DNA of 64,000 nucleotides from Tsuneonella sp. CC-YZS046 (GTDB lineage Bacteria; Pseudomonadota; Alphaproteobacteria; Sphingomonadales; Sphingomonadaceae): assembly GCF_035581365.1 (NCBI RefSeq), contig NZ_CP141590.1, positions 2,786,001 through 2,850,000 of the forward strand. The letters are read 5' to 3'. This document shows, one piece after another, positions 37,001 to 42,231 of the stretch. A program made the translations under genes and the position numbers. Under the pieces are notes generated by a model that ran no database searches, was not told the DNA's origin, and worked only from the letters and a program-made list of their open reading frames with translations. Numbering within the stretch: the first letter of the stretch is position 1; each line of letters starts with the position of its first letter.

Positions 37001-37758
37001 CTACCTTGTTCCCGGACAAGGATGCAGACGGCAATGTCATCGACCGCAGCGGCGATATCATCATGTATCGCGGCTCGGGCGTTCGCACCAACTTCGGCGG
37101 CGACATCGAAATGATGGCGCCCGGCGGCCAGATCGTCGTCGGCGTTCAGAATGTGATGACCGACGAGGACCAGAAGACCGCCGGCGTCATGACGCAGGGC
37201 AGTGGCGATATCCGCATCTTCAGCGAACAATCGCTCCTGCTCGGTCTCTCACGCATCATGACCACCTATGGCGGCAGCATCCTCGGCTGGTCCGAGGAGG
37301 GCGACATCAACGCCGGACGCGGGGCGAACACCACGGTGCTGTATACCCCGCCACTTCGCACATATGACGCCTATGGCAATGTTCGCCTCGCCCCGCAGGT
37401 GCCCTCGTCCGGCGCGGGCATCGCCACGCTGAACCCGATTCCCGAGGTGCCGGCCGGTGACATCGACCTGATCGCGCCTTTGGGCACGATCGATGCGGGC
37501 GAAGCGGGCATCCGCGTGTCGGGGAACATCAACCTCGCCGCGCTCCAGGTGCTCAACGCCGCCAACATCAAGGTGCAGGGCGAAGCCGCCGGCATCCCGG
37601 TGGTCGCGGCGGTCAATACCGGCGCGCTCACCTCGGCCTCCTCGGCCTCCAGCGCCGTCGCCAATCAGGCGGCGGAGCTGGCCGAGCGGGCGCGGCCGCA
37701 GGTTCGGACCGAGATCCCGACGATCCTGAACGTCCGCTTCCTCGGCTTCGGCGAGTAA
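25084..37758 (+). CDS. Giant FHA-type TpsA exoprotein with DUF3739 C-terminus (PdtA-like)
   Basis: This 4224-residue secreted protein is the TpsB substrate. A signal peptide covers about residues 1-30. An Ala/Gln/Arg-rich helical stretch follows (about 35-100). The TPS secretion domain is at about 120-330, with the hallmark NQNGVLFGGTSVVNVRNLIA. A very long repetitive region of beta-helix type (recurring GG-x-hydrophobic and AGGD-I turns) fills the middle. Three 41-42-residue tandem repeats with paired Cys lie near 2992-3115. The C-terminus has the DUF3739 pattern (GDIDLIAPLGTIDAGEAGIR then NINLAALQVLNAANIKVQG). Such proteins form long surface fibres for adhesion or interaction. Its length is close to that I recall for P. 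aeruginosa PdtA. Confidence 0.93.
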   Translation: MTNTNHSLRTRLLIGASIGSLLLAGAAEAQSNRIGQGRGGGNPAAAAARVAQAEAQRVTERNSATQRAVEAMRRAAQTRAQMNDAQVQARIAAQNAINTIPNGIGQGGLRQAPGIEIDPNLWQGANDPVESAGQDGRTTVTVDQDQQRAILTWDSFNIGRETDLVFNQAYGADAVVLNRVRDASPSQIHGTLTAPGTVLILNQNGVLFGGTSVVNVRNLIASSANILDSDFLDTNRGIYSQLSGANYLPSFRDAGGAITIEAGAQITTHAPASATQGGGYVMLMGTEVTNEGSIVTAKGQTLLSAGDDFIIRRGYGTEENQYSTTRGNEVRGLIDAESTSGTVINRGLIEAAQGDITLAGRTIRQEGVLVATTGVNQRGTIHLLNSVSDAEGSVTLASGWELSDVDGKVVGSGEGLTIILPELDSEDTALNGQRDSLIEQSETANTNRYTTTNGGFDDRSLLADRLDQSRIEIVTGGDVVFEGRSQTSAQGGQVAVQAAGRITAEDGALIDVSGVQGIALDMESNSILVNIQGNELRDSPENRENANLRSTDVWIDVRDLVLLPDGTGGYEGDRWYTKGGLLEVGGHLNNMAHGIGEWAAIGGTITLAANEVVAQRGATFDISGGSLDYQAGWVLSTRVLGADGKLYDLANAPAGMKMVAWGDAFVREHSRWGEQYTQVWSHPISGARSVRRWSDGYTVGRDAGQLILSTPTAIMEGDIIAEVIEGERQVNARADGITDGYDVAQHTRAQPGSLALGRYDLLVSNTNPYSVEVKIADVASIAKHLATGDALPEERNGTAWLDAGLLNQAGLGGLNIETTGVIAIDNPLTLADGGALKLVAPTIDFNADVTAHSGSINATNRASNHYGSSAQVLLDGNGGSLIAVGEGVTLDLTGLWVNTALNASDTGKLGYLDGGKVTLASTHDLALAEGSLIDVSSGGAILAQNDTRGGAGGDVSLVADGYNAIVAPDGTLLLDGEIRGVGVLGGGTLHLETGKTFTVGAADEQGGTQVDTAIFQTGFASYELVGRKGVTVADGTDLSVVMPVLLFGEFAPDAATGAPLSEALDLWTPPTYLENPVDGVLTRRGGASLTISATLGAPAGSDEAIGGILIGRQAAINVDPGQSITLLGKNIAVDGGLYAWGGNVTLDVPRLATAVSDGYGSPEPGLIRIGSEAVIDVAARSATAVDRLGRRYGIVADGGTIALGGGLDWEDTGSAKAADAFIVIETGALLDASGTQATLDLPSTMGMPSITTQVVSDGGTIVAKSNVGLYLDGTVKAEAGGKGAAGGTLGLALESAAYRVGEAYADLLRPREFILSQEQGESLLPEGFGVNGVHGDLVAGTGYFGADRIEAGGFDNVSLLVNGALSFDGSVTLSLGQSARFYAGTYALTVAAAEDSRVSIATPYLRLAGTTRIGPEHYEMPSLHWGDGISQAPTNALFSVVADLIDVRDRVGFGARTADQSTGEILDRRGFAQIDLTSRGDLRMLAGTPGRGLPTNATTELSSSGDITLTAAQIYPATGVGGRIMSGYQGEGEAFRAGSSLTILRYDDSIAEMPYSAFGMLALGAETINQGGVVRAPFGLITIGSTFNRQVTSLVNLLPGSETSISAAGLTMPYGGTVDGIEYDYNGSPVALTAISGTDWGHGLEVKSARLDVQSGALLDLSGGGDLAGAGFMSGRGGSVDILKTALINANPGYGASASGNAVYAIVPSSRSSYAPVAPDAGYGNPVVGQQITILESVPGLAAGTYTLMPSSYALLPGAFRVEIGAGMTSGYSGVNAIGNGSYLTQGTLGIANTAIRDTLPRRVTLTSADAVRAHSGYNEMGYNAFVAADAARLGMPRAMMTSDGGTLDLAFTRGTDSADGLALRVLGDVNLAAAKDSEGYAGAVQVRGIGEVVATGAQASAGLDSASVDAGALSALEAPRLILNATLSSLYGKSGRYVTVNGEGSLTIRSGAAISAADIIMAGSKSMGNDGGTLTIEEGATLSTIGMGESSYDSDDGYIFGGLGVLALSNGWFNLFLQEENPNSPDGLYVNVGACVTDACDRTTQLLSEGTIALATNRVLTIEKKVAYGTRRLVLGVSSVNLGESAALAAAEASGQLPDGLELNQTRLAEILAGNNATHAPAVEMLELNATRAVNVYGAVDLDASSLDQLVFGTPAIFGYGADSDVATIHAGEFIWTGTDGEAGAPVAGLLGKGMLDIRANSILFGHGANTQSSTGIDERLVLGFGQVNLTAAERIVSSGKSMLSVYETRGDYVTGKGWDYQGGNLVVTAPVLTGEAGSMLTVRAGGDVSVMAPEGVAGEVASDALGAQLAIYGRNLSIDSAVILPSGKLTLSASGDLVLGDLARIDLSGRAVEMVDVTQYSWGGDLLMESTGGNISASAGSIIDLSAVNNRAGTISVTALGTGAGHVDLASTILGSATGRADAGGSEIAYNGAELAVQAQSLADFGELNTQLNAGEVFGARRFRIRQGDLTVGDGVKAQDVQIVLDGGSLTIEGTIDASGQGVGAIRLAAIGDLVVNGALDAHGTGLRVDSYGQIIDSPNRAVVDLSSTAGTLVLGDSARIDLRAGTDVPGQNDGAARGSLDLNAQRTATDDVAIDVGGMVDIQGAKSIAVNAFRTYDDAPLADLPDVSGERPQLVTQAYLDRIDLDSTTFINLALGNAALSARLAGLGQYHLRPGVEIVSNAAVNPSGTLTVLGDLDMSGYRYGPEANRIDPALRGFGEPGVLVLRAAGDLNILGSITDGFAPPAATADDDGWVLTETKGPNGLVGGLTPFGGDIIIPIDGVVLDTGTTFPREATLNYDVPVGALTLPAGTVLPVDVALTGQLTLGAGSALSANIYNADGSVAYSAGMVLDNMVTLTPGMKLGAGTALSSSAAVDALIWPKGAPLPVEMVTNERITLPRGALIPSMTDVQLVDDLGINLRPSDQGFINRNWAVAPMLASGTSSWSFQLVAGADVASADRKALDPASVGTIRLADTHYSGTPTFSSTGSEILVWAEGNWLGYEPGTPVSEEEASWCEYDSTLCAMQEVGGEILVWADGNWLGYEPGTPVSEEEASWCEYDSTLCAVKQTGGDQIVWAPDNWLGMPAGEPVSEDEQAAWCAPFPDLCLVQEGGGPKVWTGYDYVAPGISVIRTGTGDLSLTAAGDIRMSSLYGIYTAGTATDPGDGYDLRRGTLPTGVVLGGDTDYSATLASYHAWYPDGGGNLAITAGGDLVGDILGFRMLENGQSYQSSAVAGNWLWRQGSGGAVTDEKIPTAWWINFGTYVSSANGSSIANPAITGFTGFGTLGGGNLTVRIGGDAGRTAKRGGENTSFNYGDSRSEGLVLAVGSTGRVAADGTLRLTGGGDMVIRIGGALNPYVEGDAANAKASLGGSIVNLRGSTSVDADSIGAVQAGYRSMSLPNPLDPRGTDPFETTKAEALSGVTLVPGDSVFTVRTLGDQVIAGAGDATRSIGLNTQPFTVNGVNYGGGGNSWFSLWTDHTAINLQSAGGDIAPGKHGIETSQTLIAAADIADTWPAILRVTAMGGDLYFGASAGMTNDLVTRDRLSPSPSGELSLLAAGSIYGGDLTRSSNLASRHVISVSFTDTLLPTPFNPAFVGREDGRYSERAMNLSLDGSAIDATNNGELKTWNDTYSLFAFGPNSAAVSSSNWADRLPVRIYAVGGDIVGLGSGEMLSFNSGSGRTLLDWYVGGGPLRMTAGRDIVASGTVGASNLIVHSNDTDVSVISAGRDIIYSNFDIAGPGTLEVTAGRNILQEDRGSFTSIGPIRADDTSDGASIALIAGMTGVNWDAVRDFYLDPSRLADPARPLGEQNGVTDEGIVESVGKLVKVYDAELAAWLFDRYGYVAEGSFAEFVSANGLVDANGVKLPAAQLGERLSALGFKDAATNQGNLSALLRSTDMFDYGYADGAASLNEAQSGLLTQVQERFDGLSPEQQRIFLRQVYFSELREGGREYNDADGPRLGSYLRGRLAVATLFPDKDADGNVIDRSGDIIMYRGSGVRTNFGGDIEMMAPGGQIVVGVQNVMTDEDQKTAGVMTQGSGDIRIFSEQSLLLGLSRIMTTYGGSILGWSEEGDINAGRGANTTVLYTPPLRTYDAYGNVRLAPQVPSSGAGIATLNPIPEVPAGDIDLIAPLGTIDAGEAGIRVSGNINLAALQVLNAANIKVQGEAAGIPVVAAVNTGALTSASSASSAVANQAAELAERARPQVRTEIPTILNVRFLGFGE
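34057..34428 (+). repeat. Three tandem 41-42-codon repeats inside tpsA
   Basis: Copies begin at 34057, 34180 and 34303 (123-base period; the third is one codon longer). Each encodes a W-x-x-NWLG-x-x-x-G-x-PVSE block followed by WC-x6-C. Copies 1 and 2 are nearly identical at DNA and protein level; copy 3 is diverged. This is an in-frame coding duplication, not a CRISPR array. Confidence 0.9.
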
Positions 37759-37770
37759 GCCGAACAGTTT

Positions 37771-37829
37771 GGGCCGAATGGTCGGCCCGCTCCCACCGGG
37801 ACGGCGGCAGTCCACTGCCGCCGTCCCGG
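37771..37829 (+). terminator. Double hairpin between tpsA and sapC
   Basis: Two perfect hairpins follow the tpsA stop. The first is a 7-bp stem GGGCCGA/TCGGCCC with loop ATGG (37771-37788). The second is a 15-bp GC-rich stem CCGGGACGGCGGCAG with loop TCCA and its exact complement (37796-37829). No T-run follows, so it is not a classic intrinsic terminator. It may cause partial termination or protect the 3' end of tpsA mRNA, lowering expression of the downstream genes. Confidence 0.65.
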
Positions 37830-37856
37830 ACTACCTCATTCGGAGATTGTTTAATC

Positions 37857-38702
37857 ATGGCAGACAACGCCAATGCTGCGGCCTCGACCGCTGCCCCCAT
37901 GCTTCCGCTCTTCTACAAGGCCTTGCAGCCGCTCCATTCGACCGTTCACGCTGACTGGCGCCTGAAGGCCGGCGATGTGTCCTTCGCGGCCGAAACGCCA
38001 TTCCTGCCGATCGTGGCGAGCGAAATCGTTGCGGCGGCACGTAGCTATCCGGTCCTATTCGCCGGCGACACCGCGCAGCCGATCGTCGTGCTGGGCCTGG
38101 AGCCGACCAATCTCTTCGTCGAGGACGGCCGCTGGGCGAGCGATTGCTACATCCCCGCTTATGTCCGCCGATATCCCTTCACCTTCGTCAGGACCGAGGA
38201 GCCCGACGGCTTTGCCCTGTCGATCGACAGCGGTTCGGATCGGGTCGTCCAGGGCGGGACTGAAGGTACGGCGCTGTTCGAGGACGGCAAGCCCTCCGCG
38301 TTGACGCAGCAGGCGCTGGAGTTCTGCACAGCGTTCGGCCGGGAAGCGGAACTGACCAAGCTGTTCACGGATGCGCTGAAGGAAAAGGATCTGCTGGTCG
38401 ACCGGCGGGCGGATGCGACCCTGCCCGATGGCCGCAAGCTGGGTCTCAATAACTTCCTGATCGTCGACGCTCAGAAATTTGCAGGCCTCGATGATGAGAC
38501 GGTCGTTGCCTGGCACAAGCAAGGCCTGCTTGCGCTCGTGCATCATCACCTGGCCTCGCTCGACCGCTTCCGCGCGCTGGTCGATCGGCAGGCGCTGCGT
38601 CTCGTCGCGGAACCGTCATCGTCAGGTGCTTCGAACGAACCCGCTACTGCCGAGGCCGACGCCCCGGCAAAGTCCAACAAGTCCAGGAAAGTCGTATCAT
38701 GA
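37857..38702 (+). CDS. SapC-family protein
   Basis: This 281-residue protein has no obvious signal peptide. It fits the SapC family: FYKALQPLHSTVHADWRL, then FLPIVASEIVAAARSYPVLFAG, then WASDCYIPAYVRRYPFTFV and ALFEDGKPSALTQQALEFC. SapC was first named near an S-layer gene in Campylobacter; its biochemical role is not established. It lies 98 bases after tpsA behind a strong hairpin and overlaps the OmpH-like gene by four bases. In this operon it may act on the exoprotein before or during export (inference). Confidence 0.85.
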   Translation: MADNANAAASTAAPMLPLFYKALQPLHSTVHADWRLKAGDVSFAAETPFLPIVASEIVAAARSYPVLFAGDTAQPIVVLGLEPTNLFVEDGRWASDCYIPAYVRRYPFTFVRTEEPDGFALSIDSGSDRVVQGGTEGTALFEDGKPSALTQQALEFCTAFGREAELTKLFTDALKEKDLLVDRRADATLPDGRKLGLNNFLIVDAQKFAGLDDETVVAWHKQGLLALVHHHLASLDRFRALVDRQALRLVAEPSSSGASNEPATAEADAPAKSNKSRKVVS

Positions 38703-39337
38703 ACAGCCGTCCTCTTCTCCTCTCCGCCCTTATTCTCGCTTCCGCCTTCACAGGCGCCTCTGCCTGGGCGCAGACGGTCGGTGGCGGACAGGCACCTGCC
38801 GCTGCCCCAGCCGCGCAGCCCCTTGGCGGCCCAGTCGTGCCCGGTGTCTGCCTGCTCTCGCGCGAAGCCATCTTCGCCAATGCCGCTGTCGGCAAGGCCG
38901 CGTCTGCGCGTCTGGCCGAGCTGACCCGCGCCGCTCAGGCCGAAATCGACGGGCAGCGCCCGGCTCTGGAAACCGAAGCACGCGCACTCGAAGGTCAGCC
39001 CGACAATGCGGCCAACCGTCAGCGCCGCGAAACCTTGGCGCGCAACTGGCAGGCGCTGCAAACGCAGGCCGCCCATTCCAGCCGTGAGATCGACGCGACC
39101 CGCGCCAAGGCGCTGGAGCGCATCGCGACCGAAGCGCAGCCGGTCATTGCCCAGGTCTATCAAGCCAAGAATTGCGGCCTGCTGTTCGATCGCGGCGCGG
39201 CGCTCGGCGGCAATTTCGCCAACGATCTGACAGCGGACGTCGTGCGCGCGCTGGATGCCCGCATCCAGACCATCAGCTTCGAACGCGAGCGCCTGCCGCA
39301 GCAACAGCCAGCCGTCCAGGCGCCAGCGCAGCGATAG
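38699..39337 (+). CDS. OmpH/Skp-like periplasmic chaperone
   Basis: This 212-residue protein has a signal peptide (about 1-25, ending AWAQT), then GVCLLSREAIFANAAVGKAA and a long charged helical stretch (about 75-150) typical of the tentacle helices of Skp/OmpH, ending in a Gln/Pro-rich tail. Skp-type chaperones escort unfolded outer-membrane or exported proteins across the periplasm. Here it could serve the unfolded 4224-residue TpsA or the porin. It overlaps sapC by four bases. Confidence 0.8.
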   Translation: MNSRPLLLSALILASAFTGASAWAQTVGGGQAPAAAPAAQPLGGPVVPGVCLLSREAIFANAAVGKAASARLAELTRAAQAEIDGQRPALETEARALEGQPDNAANRQRRETLARNWQALQTQAAHSSREIDATRAKALERIATEAQPVIAQVYQAKNCGLLFDRGAALGGNFANDLTADVVRALDARIQTISFERERLPQQQPAVQAPAQR

Positions 39338-39358
39338 GCCGGAAAGAGGGAAGCGACC

Positions 39359-39565
39359 ATGGGGACGATCCTGATTGCCCTTGCGGCCTTCATGCTGGGG
39401 GTTCTCATCACCAGCCTGTTGGCCCTTGGCGCGATCGCAATCCTCTACCGCGAGGCGGAGGCCATGGTCGATTCCTACATGAACGCCATCCCCGGCGCCT
39501 GCATCCCTCGGGGTAGCCGGGACTGGCGGCCGCGCATCATCGCCGGCGGAGGCGCCGGTGTCTGA
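39359..39565 (+). CDS. Small membrane protein of the secretion operon (68 aa)
   Basis: This 68-residue protein has an N-terminal membrane helix (about residues 4-30, ILIALAAFMLGVLITSLLAL), then a short acidic segment and a Gly/Arg-rich tail. It starts 21 bases after the OmpH-like gene with an AGGGAAG ribosome site, and its end overlaps the next small gene by eight bases. No family is recognised. Confidence 0.55.
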   Translation: MGTILIALAAFMLGVLITSLLALGAIAILYREAEAMVDSYMNAIPGACIPRGSRDWRPRIIAGGGAGV

Positions 39566-39767
39566 GGGTCCGGTCGCCGGCGTTCGCGGGTTAGCGGGCT
39601 GGGTCCAGGCGATCCGTGCTGATTGCGTTGCCGAACAAAAGCGCCGGGCGCGGGTCCGGGCGGTCAAGCGGAGCCGCCCGGTCGGCGCTTTCGAGCTTCA
39701 TTTCTATCGCATGGTGAGTGTCGCAGCCGCAGTGCTTGTCGGCCTCATGTTTCTGGGAGCGCGCTGA
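39558..39767 (+). CDS. Small tail-anchored membrane protein (69 aa)
   Basis: This protein of about 69 residues starts at GTG 39558. It has a strongly basic middle (EQKRRARVRAVKRSRP) and a C-terminal hydrophobic helix (about residues 52-67, MVSVAAAVLVGLMFLG). Its stop overlaps the following start (TGATG), which supports translation. The function is unknown; the topology (basic cytoplasmic part, C-terminal anchor) suggests an inner-membrane accessory protein. Confidence 0.5.
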   Translation: MSEGPVAGVRGLAGWVQAIRADCVAEQKRRARVRAVKRSRPVGAFELHFYRMVSVAAAVLVGLMFLGAR

Positions 39768-40258
39768 TGCGGTCTACCTCCAAATCCTCACCTTTGTCCC
39801 GCGTCACACGCTGGATTGCGGCCCTTGTCGGCGCCGGGATCGCCTCGACCACGCCTGTTGCGGCGCAGAGTGTCGCGCCTTCGGCCGCGCCGGTCGAATG
39901 GGTGCGCTACGCCGAGTTCGCGACAACCTCCATCACCGGTTGGCTCGAGGCGCACAACGAGCCGGTGACAGGTCTGCGCGCCTATCTCGATGCGACCCGA
40001 CCCGCACCAGACGCGGCAACCGCGCCCCTGGTCATCAAGGTCTGGATCGAGCGCGACGGCAAAATCTCACGCATCGACTATCCTGCCTTCACCCATGCGG
40101 AGGCCAATGCCGATATGCAGGCGCTGATCGTCGGCCAGCAGCTCGCGGCCGCGCCGCCGCGCGACATGCTGCTGCCGCTCCGCATCGCCGTCCAGCTGGA
40201 TGCGCCGGCATCAGCTCCAGCGCCTGCCGCAAGCGAGACGTCGCTTCCGCGGACATGA
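39767..40258 (+). CDS. Periplasmic TonB-C-terminal-like protein
   Basis: This 163-residue protein has a signal peptide (about 1-33, ending VAAQS) and a domain resembling the TonB/TolA C-terminus (about 80-145: LVIKVWIERDGKISRIDYPAF then LLPLRIAVQL). It lacks the inner-membrane anchor and linker of a true TonB, so it may interact with TonB-box partners or the STN-TonB protein rather than transduce energy itself. The ATG 39767 overlaps the previous stop. Confidence 0.65.
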   Translation: MRSTSKSSPLSRVTRWIAALVGAGIASTTPVAAQSVAPSAAPVEWVRYAEFATTSITGWLEAHNEPVTGLRAYLDATRPAPDAATAPLVIKVWIERDGKISRIDYPAFTHAEANADMQALIVGQQLAAAPPRDMLLPLRIAVQLDAPASAPAPAASETSLPRT

Positions 40259-40292
40259 CCCTTACTCTTCCCCTTTCCGGCTCGATCCGATC

Positions 40293-40508
40293 ATGATGAA
40301 GCGGTGGCTCCACGGCCTTCGCTGGCAGCGCTCCCGCCGGTTCGAGAACGCGGTGTCGCTCGCAGTCGAAGAGCTTCTGCTTGAACATGGCGACGCAGCG
40401 TTGGATCAGGCCCGCCGCAAGGCACGTCCGCGCGACCAGCCCACCCGCCGAGAGGGACCTGAGAGGCGGCCTGACGTTGACGAAATGATGATGGGCGCAA
40501 AATTCTAA
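40293..40508 (+). CDS. Hypothetical basic small protein, end of the secretion operon
   Basis: This 71-residue, Arg-rich soluble protein starts MMKRWLHGLRWQRSRRFENA and continues as a predicted helix (AVSLAVEELLLEHGDAALDQARRKAR). It is 34 bases after the TonB-like gene and the last co-directional frame before the convergent soxR. No family is recognised. A small regulator or adaptor is possible; translation is not proven. Confidence 0.45.
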   Translation: MMKRWLHGLRWQRSRRFENAVSLAVEELLLEHGDAALDQARRKARPRDQPTRREGPERRPDVDEMMMGAKF

Positions 40509-40535
40509 GCACAAATTGTCCATTAATATTTACCC

Positions 40536-40549
40536 ACCCTCTCGAGGGT
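40536..40549. terminator. Weak dyad in the convergent gap before soxR
   Basis: ACCCTC and GAGGGT arms with a two-base centre lie between the last secretion-operon gene and the 3' end of soxR. The flanking sequence is AT-rich on the left. It may form a short bidirectional terminator; the stem is only six pairs. Confidence 0.3.
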
Positions 40550-40557
40550 AGCGCAGG

Positions 40558-41007
40558 CTAGCGATTATTCAGTCGCCGCGGCCCCGGTCCCGACCGCCCC
40601 AGTTCATCCATCGGATTGCGTAGCGGACATTCCTCAAGCGACAGGCAGCCGCAGCCGATGCAGCTCACGATCTGGTCGCGAAGCTGAGTCAGCGACATGA
40701 TCCGCTCGTTGAGCATGCCGGTCCAGGCATCGGTGAAATTCCGCCAGTCCCGCGCGGTTGGAACATGGTCGTGCGGCATATCGGCCAGCGCGTCCTTGAT
40801 GATCGCCAGCGGGATGCCGGCACGCTGGGCAATGCGGATGATGGCGATCCGGCGCAGGACGGAGCGGTGATAACGGCGCTGGTTTCCTTCCGTGCGCCAG
40901 CCCGCGATCAGACCCTGCTTCTCGTAGAAATGAACCGTCGAAACGGGAACGCCGCTGCGGCGCGCCACTTCGCCAACGGACAGCGCCTGCGGCATCGCGG
41001 GAGACAT
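40558..41007 (-). CDS. soxR: SoxR redox-sensing transcriptional activator
   Basis: This 149-residue MerR-family protein has a winged helix at about 9-75 (LSVGEVARRSGVPVSTVHFYEKQGL) and then a dimerisation helix. A [2Fe-2S] cluster site C-x2-C-x-C-x5-C is at Cys116, Cys119, Cys121 and Cys127, exactly the SoxR spacing. Redox-cycling compounds oxidise the cluster and turn SoxR into an activator. It is divergent from an RND efflux operon with a perfect operator between them, so that operon is its likely target. Confidence 0.96.
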   Translation of the reverse strand: MSPAMPQALSVGEVARRSGVPVSTVHFYEKQGLIAGWRTEGNQRRYHRSVLRRIAIIRIAQRAGIPLAIIKDALADMPHDHVPTARDWRNFTDAWTGMLNERIMSLTQLRDQIVSCIGCGCLSLEECPLRNPMDELGRSGPGPRRLNNR

Positions 41008-41016
41008 AAATAGTCC

Positions 41017-41047
41017 TTGACCTCAACAAATGTTGAGGTTGTATGAG
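41017..41047 (+). promoter_or_regulatory. SoxR-controlled promoter (soxbox) of the efflux operon
   Basis: TTGACC (41017-41022) and TATGAG (41042-41047) are separated by a 19-bp spacer, the over-long spacing typical of MerR-family promoters. The 18-bp palindrome CCTCAACAAATGTTGAGG (41021-41038) fills the spacer and matches the known soxbox form (CCTCAA, six bases, TTGAGG). It reads toward the efflux genes, starting 65 bases upstream of the adaptor gene. Confidence 0.9.
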
Positions 41048-41111
41048 GCAGGTCGGCTTGTTCCGCAAGCATCCATTCCGTCCGAACTCGCGGACATAAA
41101 CCGGAGCCGAC

Positions 41112-42230
41112 ATGAGCTTGATCGAGCGCACGAAAGCGCGCCTCCCACACATTCGCACCATCCTTGCAACGGTCTTCGCCCTTGCCCTTGTGCTGGGAGG
41201 CTTGTTCGTCTGGCGCATGCTCAAGGCGGGACAGGCGCAGGAGTGGCATCAAGCACCGCTGCCCGTGGCCGCCGTGCAACTGGAGCCAAGGAACGTTCCC
41301 CTGTCCCTGGAAGCGATCGGCACTCTCAGGGCCGTGCGCGAAGTCGAATTGTCAGCCGAAGTTGCCGGTCGCGTTTCGGTAATCCGGTTTGATTCGGGCG
41401 CAGAGGTCGGTGCCGGGGCCTTGCTTGTTCAGCTTTTCGACGGGCCGGAACGGGCGGACCGGGACGCGGCGCGGGCAAGGGCTGCCTTCGCGCGCATGCA
41501 GGTTGTGCGCTCGGAAGAGCTTGCACCGAGCGGCGCGGAACCGCGCGAACAGCTTGAAGAGCGCCGCGCGGAACGGGATCAGGCGCTTGCGGCGGTGCGC
41601 CAGCTCGACGCCCGGCTGATCCAGAAGCAGGTGCGCGCGCCCTTTGCCGGACAGATCGGCATCCGCCGCGTCAATCCCGGCCAGTATCTCAATCCCGGCG
41701 ATCCGATCGCCACGCTGACCGACCTGTCGCGCCTTTATGTGGAATTCGCGCTGCCGCAGCAGAACCTCGGGATGATCAAGCCGGGCGCCACGGTCACGGT
41801 CGCGAGCGATGCCTATCCGCAGCGGACATTCACCGCGCGCGTGAACGCGGTCGAACCCCGGATCGGCGAGGACACGCGCAATATTGCCGTACAGGCGATC
41901 CTGCCCAACCCCGACCGGGTGCTTCGCCCCGGCATGTATGTCACCGCCTCGCTGGTGCTGCCGCCCCAAACAGGTGCGCTCGTCGTTCCGGCGACGGCTA
42001 TCCAGACATCGGCGCAGGGCGACAGCGTGATCGTCATTCGCGGCAAGGATGCCCGGAAAGGCGGCAAGGCGGAGTTCGTTCCGGTCCGCACCGGACGACG
42101 AATCGGCAATGACATAGTGATCGAACGGGGCCTGAAGCCCGGCGATGTCGTGGTGACGGCAGGGCAGCTTCGCATCCAGCCCGGCGCGGACGTGACCGTG
42201 ACCGCCCCCGCACGAGCTGGAGGCCGCTGA
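41112..42230 (+). CDS. RND efflux periplasmic adaptor (MexH-like)
   Basis: This 372-residue membrane-fusion protein has an N-terminal anchor (about 15-36), a biotinyl-lipoyl-like part (EAIGTLRAVREVELSAEVAG), a helical hairpin (about 110-165), a lipoyl second half (KQVRAPFAGQIGIRRVNPGQYL) and beta-barrel and membrane-proximal domains. It links the RND pump to the outer-membrane channel. It is the first gene after the soxbox. Gene order adaptor, RND, OM channel, DoxX-like recalls MexGHI-OpmD of P. aeruginosa, itself SoxR-controlled. Confidence 0.93.
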   Translation: MSLIERTKARLPHIRTILATVFALALVLGGLFVWRMLKAGQAQEWHQAPLPVAAVQLEPRNVPLSLEAIGTLRAVREVELSAEVAGRVSVIRFDSGAEVGAGALLVQLFDGPERADRDAARARAAFARMQVVRSEELAPSGAEPREQLEERRAERDQALAAVRQLDARLIQKQVRAPFAGQIGIRRVNPGQYLNPGDPIATLTDLSRLYVEFALPQQNLGMIKPGATVTVASDAYPQRTFTARVNAVEPRIGEDTRNIAVQAILPNPDRVLRPGMYVTASLVLPPQTGALVVPATAIQTSAQGDSVIVIRGKDARKGGKAEFVPVRTGRRIGNDIVIERGLKPGDVVVTAGQLRIQPGADVTVTAPARAGGR

Positions 42231-42231
42231 T

